Program-made: the position numbers and the translations under genes
Origin: Acanthopleura granulata
Taxonomy: Eukaryota; Mollusca; Polyplacophora; Chitonida; Chitonidae
Direction: 5' to 3'
DNA: 64,000 bases
NCBI GenBank assembly: GCA_016165875.1
Contig: JABBOT010000002.1
Coordinates: 23,264,265 to 23,328,264 of the forward strand
Notes under the pieces: generated by a model
What the model was told of the DNA's origin: nothing
What the model saw: the letters and a program-made list of their open reading frames with translations, nothing else
The model's database searches: none
Shown here: in pieces, positions 59,881-64,000 of the stretch
Numbering within the stretch: position 1 is the stretch's first letter
Layout of the letters: each line of letters opens with the position of its first letter

Positions 59881-62797
59881 AATTCTGTATCATGAGACAA
59901 GGAATTTGTTTGTCCATGTATTTAGTTGTTTTTACAGAAATTACTTATTACTACATTTCTGTAACATAGGATCATAGCATATTTCAGTTTGAACATGCGC
60001 ATGTTTTTTACATTTTGTGTGACCATAACTGTATTTTACATGTTGTGTGACCATCACTGGTGACTGTATTTCACCTTAAGTGTTTTTTGTACTTTAGTAT
60101 GTACTTTCAGAAGCATATAAAGGCCTTAAATTGATGCTTTTGTTGACAACAATTAATTTTCTCCGATAAGAAATGAATTAAACTTCACATAAAACTCTTT
60201 CAGAGGCAATCTAAGATGGATGAATCAGTCATAATGAAGCAATATGTGTCACTGGAAAAAAATGCTGAACGTCAGGTGAAATACAGTCACTGAAATTACG
60301 AGGACTGGACGGTGATAACTGATGTGACTTCTCTGGGGTTAATCTTGGTTTTCAAGGGGCCTTGAGTGTATGCCAGGAAGTTTGGCAGATTGGCCTGGGT
60401 ATGGTTCTATAGTTTCTCACAACAAACTCTATTCGTTTTCCTTTATGATAAATTTTCATAAGGGTACTCACTGGGTAAACCATTATCAACATGCTTGAAA
60501 TAAACATAACCTCAAAAACATGGAAACATATTTTGATCAGTGTACATGTGCACTGTTGAATTTACTGATTGTGGTATGACTTTACGTGTAGTGTTTGTGT
60601 GTTTTAATAATACAGGACAGCTTTTTTTAGTTTTTCCTTTGCAAAAGCTTCAAAGTGTGGGATTCTTTTGATTTGAAGCTTTCAGTATGGATAGTGGAAA
60701 AGGTTTGCCCAGGGGTCTCCAGATAATTTTGTCTTACTGGAAGATTTGTCAAACTTCAGTGAAAATGACATACCATTGTGCATGTAATACAATCGTATCA
60801 CATGGCAGAAATGTGAAAAAAATTTGTGTGTTTTTCTATGACAGTTCATAGGGCCGAGAAAAATGTAATGCGAAACTTTAAAGATTACAAGTTGCATGTA
60901 ACATGACTCAGAATAAATAAAAATGCTTAATATGTCAAACAAAAGAGCTCCACTTTTAAAACGGCCGAACAGTATGAGTTGCTATGACATGGGCATAAAA
61001 TCAAATGGATATGATTTTGGAAAAAAGTCAAGTATTTGTTTCTTGTATTAAATTCACATAAGAAATGTGAAATTTAAAAACACTGTGGATCTACAGGCAT
61101 GATTTTTTAAAGTGAGGATAGTGGCACAGATTCCTTGTTCTTTTCCCAGCTGGTTATACATTTTCGTGATCAAAGAGTCCAATACGCTTATACACCCTGA
61201 GATTTGACCCTAGTGGGGATTCCACCACTGTGGAGGCTGATTTTTAAAAACCGTGATTGGCCGACAGATATGACATTGAGGGATTGTAATAAGGCGGTGA
61301 GGAATCAAGGACCAGGATAACTAATCAGGAGCACCTTTTCACCAGGATGTCAACTGATTGATGGGTTAAACTGAACATGTGAGCGTTTAGAGCAAAGCTT
61401 TTCTGTGATATGTTTGAGTACTGGCAGTGTGGGAATGATGAATAATCAATCTTTTTCTTTCCCTTTTCTGGAAAGCTTATGATATCAGTCTTCAGAGAGT
61501 GTGACAGGTTTTTCATAACCAATTTAACATGGAACCTGAAATACTGTGGAGTTTTAATAGTGTTGATGTGGACTAGGACTTCAGTCCATATGTGATGGAT
61601 CTAATTACCCAAGTGAACTCTTCCTACTGGTTAAGGGGCTTGTCTTTCAATGGGTAAGACACACAATTGAGGTGCAGGCTCATACATGGCCTAGGATGGG
61701 AAATTTGCAGATTTTCCTAGTCTGTTTGCACATATGGTTTTAGTCACAATAACCAGTCATTGACACTTATGTGGTCATTTGACAAGACCAGTTGTCTTCC
61801 ACAAATATATACACCATATATACAATTACATATATGGTGTAAACATTTGTTCTGTACAGTTTAATTTGGTCAACAGTGACCTGTCAAAGGATGGTCTAAA
61901 AAGCCATTTACATGTTATCGTGTTTGTGCGTAGACTTGGGCATAATTTAAGGTATGGTTTTAAATCTTTGAATTTCGATTTATCTTTAAATAATAGATAT
62001 TTTATGTGAAAAAAATATTGTACGTGTCTTTCACAGTTCATTGTTTATGAAAAAAGCTTGTCGTATGCTGCTGTTTGAAGCACCCCATTTCCTGCTCTGA
62101 CCTTTACAGCTGTTGGTGTCTGTAGACATAGTTTCGTAAAAGTTTTCTCCCTTGCCTTGAATATTATGAAGATCCCACACAGCAACCTGCATGAGTTCTC
62201 ACATGTACGTTTTAAGGTTGGACAGCTTCATTGAGAAGTAAATTGTGATTTGTTTACTGCTTGTACTTGTACATGTACATGTAGGCAATTTTATAAGCTT
62301 TCCACCCAACAGGAATATCATTGCTTGTAAAATTTGCTATTACATGTAAGCCACTGTGGGGCTTTTACAGAATATCAGTGTCATAATTAAATGCTGAGTT
62401 AATCCAGATGCAAACTGAAAAGTGTACTGTACAGCTCTTACAGATATTTTTTAGTTTTAATGGCCGTGTTTACTCCAGAATTCCATCTCATACATCTTCC
62501 ATAATCTGTAAAGAACACAGTAAGATGTGTCATTTAAGAAAGAGCCTTTGTTTTCAGGGGCTGTATATACATGTAGTAATTAGAGGGTGGATCAGAATGT
62601 CTTCAAAGGCAGTTATATTAACATTTCATGCTATCATGGGAATACAGCACTCTAATTTTGATGCTGTACCTGTAAATTATGACAAGGGATTCATCATTGT
62701 TTTAATCCTAAGGCCTGGTTTTCTGAGGGGATGGATACAGTGTATGTATACATGTACATGTGTGTAATGTCACTGAGAAAAGAAGATCTTACAAAAG

Positions 62798-62925
62798 GTG
62801 CATGTTGTGCAGTGGGATATCAGGAATTCGGAGCTCAAGAGAATTGATCATCTTGCGCTCCTCACTCGTTGAACATCACTTGTCGAGAGCTCGCAATTCC
62901 TGATGTCCCATATCACAGCATGCAC
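62798..62925. repeat. Foldback element with 39-bp inverted arms
   Basis: The left arm 62798-62836 (gtgcatgttgtg to ggagctc) and right arm 62887-62925 (gagctcgcaattcc to atgcac) are inverted copies matching at about 32 of 39 positions, around a 50-base loop. It resembles a small MITE or foldback element. Confidence 0.8.
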
Positions 62926-63484
62926 TGTATGTTTTATTGTACCGAAAAAAAGTGGAAGAAAAGGAAATGACCTGCTCTGCTGACGTCCTGAATTGCTAGA
63001 CTTAGATGTCATGGCTACATGTAGCTGAAGTATCTGTTATCCGTCTGTTTACTTTATGAATAAGTGGACCTTAGAGAGATAAACATTTAGAATGAATATC
63101 CATGATGGTTGGACATTGCCTCGAAACAGTTGCACATCATGTTTTGGGCAATATCATGTGAATGCATATTGACCAATGAAAACCAAGAATCACCCCAGGA
63201 GGTATAATAACCTTAGATACTGTTGACGTGCTTCCTACATATGTGTTCTTGGGCATTAATGGTCCATGGTGTTCTCTCATTTTCCGTGGATTCTTACATG
63301 GAGTTTTCTGAACACCACTTCCCTTCCATCGATCTGGCATCCATTGTAAAATAATATTATGCATGTAAGTGAAAAATTCTTACATATGACATTAAACAGT
63401 AGTAAAAAGAAAATTAATTAACAAAACAAAAAACAACAGCTTACATGTAGATTATGATAGATTGTATATACTGTAAATGCCTTT

Positions 63485-63556
63485 ATATTCACGGGCATAA
63501 ACTTTCGTGGATTTGCCAAGAAGACATATTCGCGGGAATAAACTTTCGCGGATTTT
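63485..63556. repeat. 41-bp direct repeat, two units, CpG-containing
   Basis: atattcacgggcataaactt-tcgtggattt is followed 41 bp later by atattcgcgggaataaactt-tcgcggattt. Differences are mostly at CpG sites (cac/cgc, cgt/cgc), as expected from deamination. It looks like a fragment of a dispersed marine-invertebrate repeat. Confidence 0.8.
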
Positions 63557-64000
63557 AACAAAAGCATTTCAACACAGGAATCGTCAAATACGTTTAATTT
63601 TAACTTGTTTGTTAATGTGAGATATAACGAAAGATTTATACAGTTCAGTGGCTTGGTTTAGAGAAAGAAAAATAATTGTCTTAAGTTTTTAATCTTTTGA
63701 ACACTTAGTCTCGCTGGTGAGCCTAAAGATTAAGGATCCCTGGGGTCAGGAAGTCAATCTCCTTAAGATAAACTTAAGGATTAACGGTAAATGTGACAAA
63801 AATAAATAAACACTATTGTTTAATTCACATGCCCAAAACAGGTCTGTATACTTGTTTTCTGTGACAGATTTGAGTAAATTTACTGGCAATATAAACCAGT
63901 TGCCACTGCCACTGAAATCATTCTTCTCTCACTCAATAAAGTCCATCACGATTGCTTCAAAATTGTCTTTGTGGAAATGGATAAGCACAACGAGCCCTGC

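Larger units (their letters stand above)
58148..64000 (+). other. Probable first intron of the B9D1-like gene
   Basis: AT-rich, no second exon recognised. It contains a full SINE (59609), a foldback element (62798) and a 41-bp CpG-containing direct repeat (63485). Confidence 0.45.

Noticed and set aside
60196..60290. Possible exon after ctctttcag (reads RQSKMDESVIMKQYVSLEKN)
   Set aside because: Does not match the expected B9D1 second exon and shows no clear donor or family.
1..64000. CRISPR arrays
   Set aside because: All tandem repeats are diverged minisatellites without regular unique spacers, and the window is eukaryotic.
63930..64000. Minus-strand open frame entering from the right edge (ends ...AIVMDFIE-stop)
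   Set aside because: Only about 23 codons are visible, with no recognisable family; cannot be told from chance.

Overview
This is a eukaryotic nuclear window that looks like a marine lophotrochozoan, most likely a mollusc. Three intron-rich plus-strand genes with GT-AG junctions sit in AT-rich DNA full of the palindrome TACATGTA. More than a dozen copies of one tRNA-derived SINE occur on both strands, with 5'-truncated LINE remnants. The species assignment is an inference from repeat content and gene structure. No bacterial, plasmid or viral organisation is visible.

About 1-3400 holds repeats only: a 63-bp tandem repeat at the left edge, SINE copies and a CpG-rich inverted-repeat cluster at 2.5-2.9 kb. 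From 5313 to 30245 lies an annexin A7/A11-type gene. I could join 15 coding exons in phase, giving 586 residues: a His/Lys/Ser-rich head, a long Gly-Tyr-Pro tail domain and four annexin repeats, all with intact type II calcium sites. Its 7.8-kb intron 4 contains two further exon-like ORFs, at 16018 and 18885. Both have good acceptors in the correct phase and both end the protein at once, giving predicted short isoforms (167 and 166 residues) with no annexin core, one with a Lys-rich tail and one with a PPYY tail. Intron 3 holds a decayed hAT-like transposase.

From 32 to 38.4 kb there is no gene, but there is a decayed array of roughly 70-bp and 140-bp units. From 38474 to 53038 lies a complete galactokinase gene (7 exons, 391 residues, all three GHMP motifs). 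Two of its introns carry tandem arrays. Intron 4 has five units of about 150 bp, interrupted by a SINE. Intron 5 has six degenerate upstream copies of the acceptor and first 75 bases of exon 6, which form an array of pseudo-exons.

After 53 kb come the likely galactokinase 3' UTR, spacer DNA and SINEs. At 58091-58147 is a single first exon that closely resembles the start of B9D1, a ciliary transition-zone protein; its remaining exons are not visible and presumably lie beyond the window. A 39-bp-armed foldback element lies at 62.8 kb. The three genes have unrelated functions (calcium-dependent membrane binding, galactose metabolism, cilia) and only share orientation. The recurring theme is tandem duplication that copies splice sites: the exon 14 donor of the annexin gene and the exon 6 acceptor of galactokinase.
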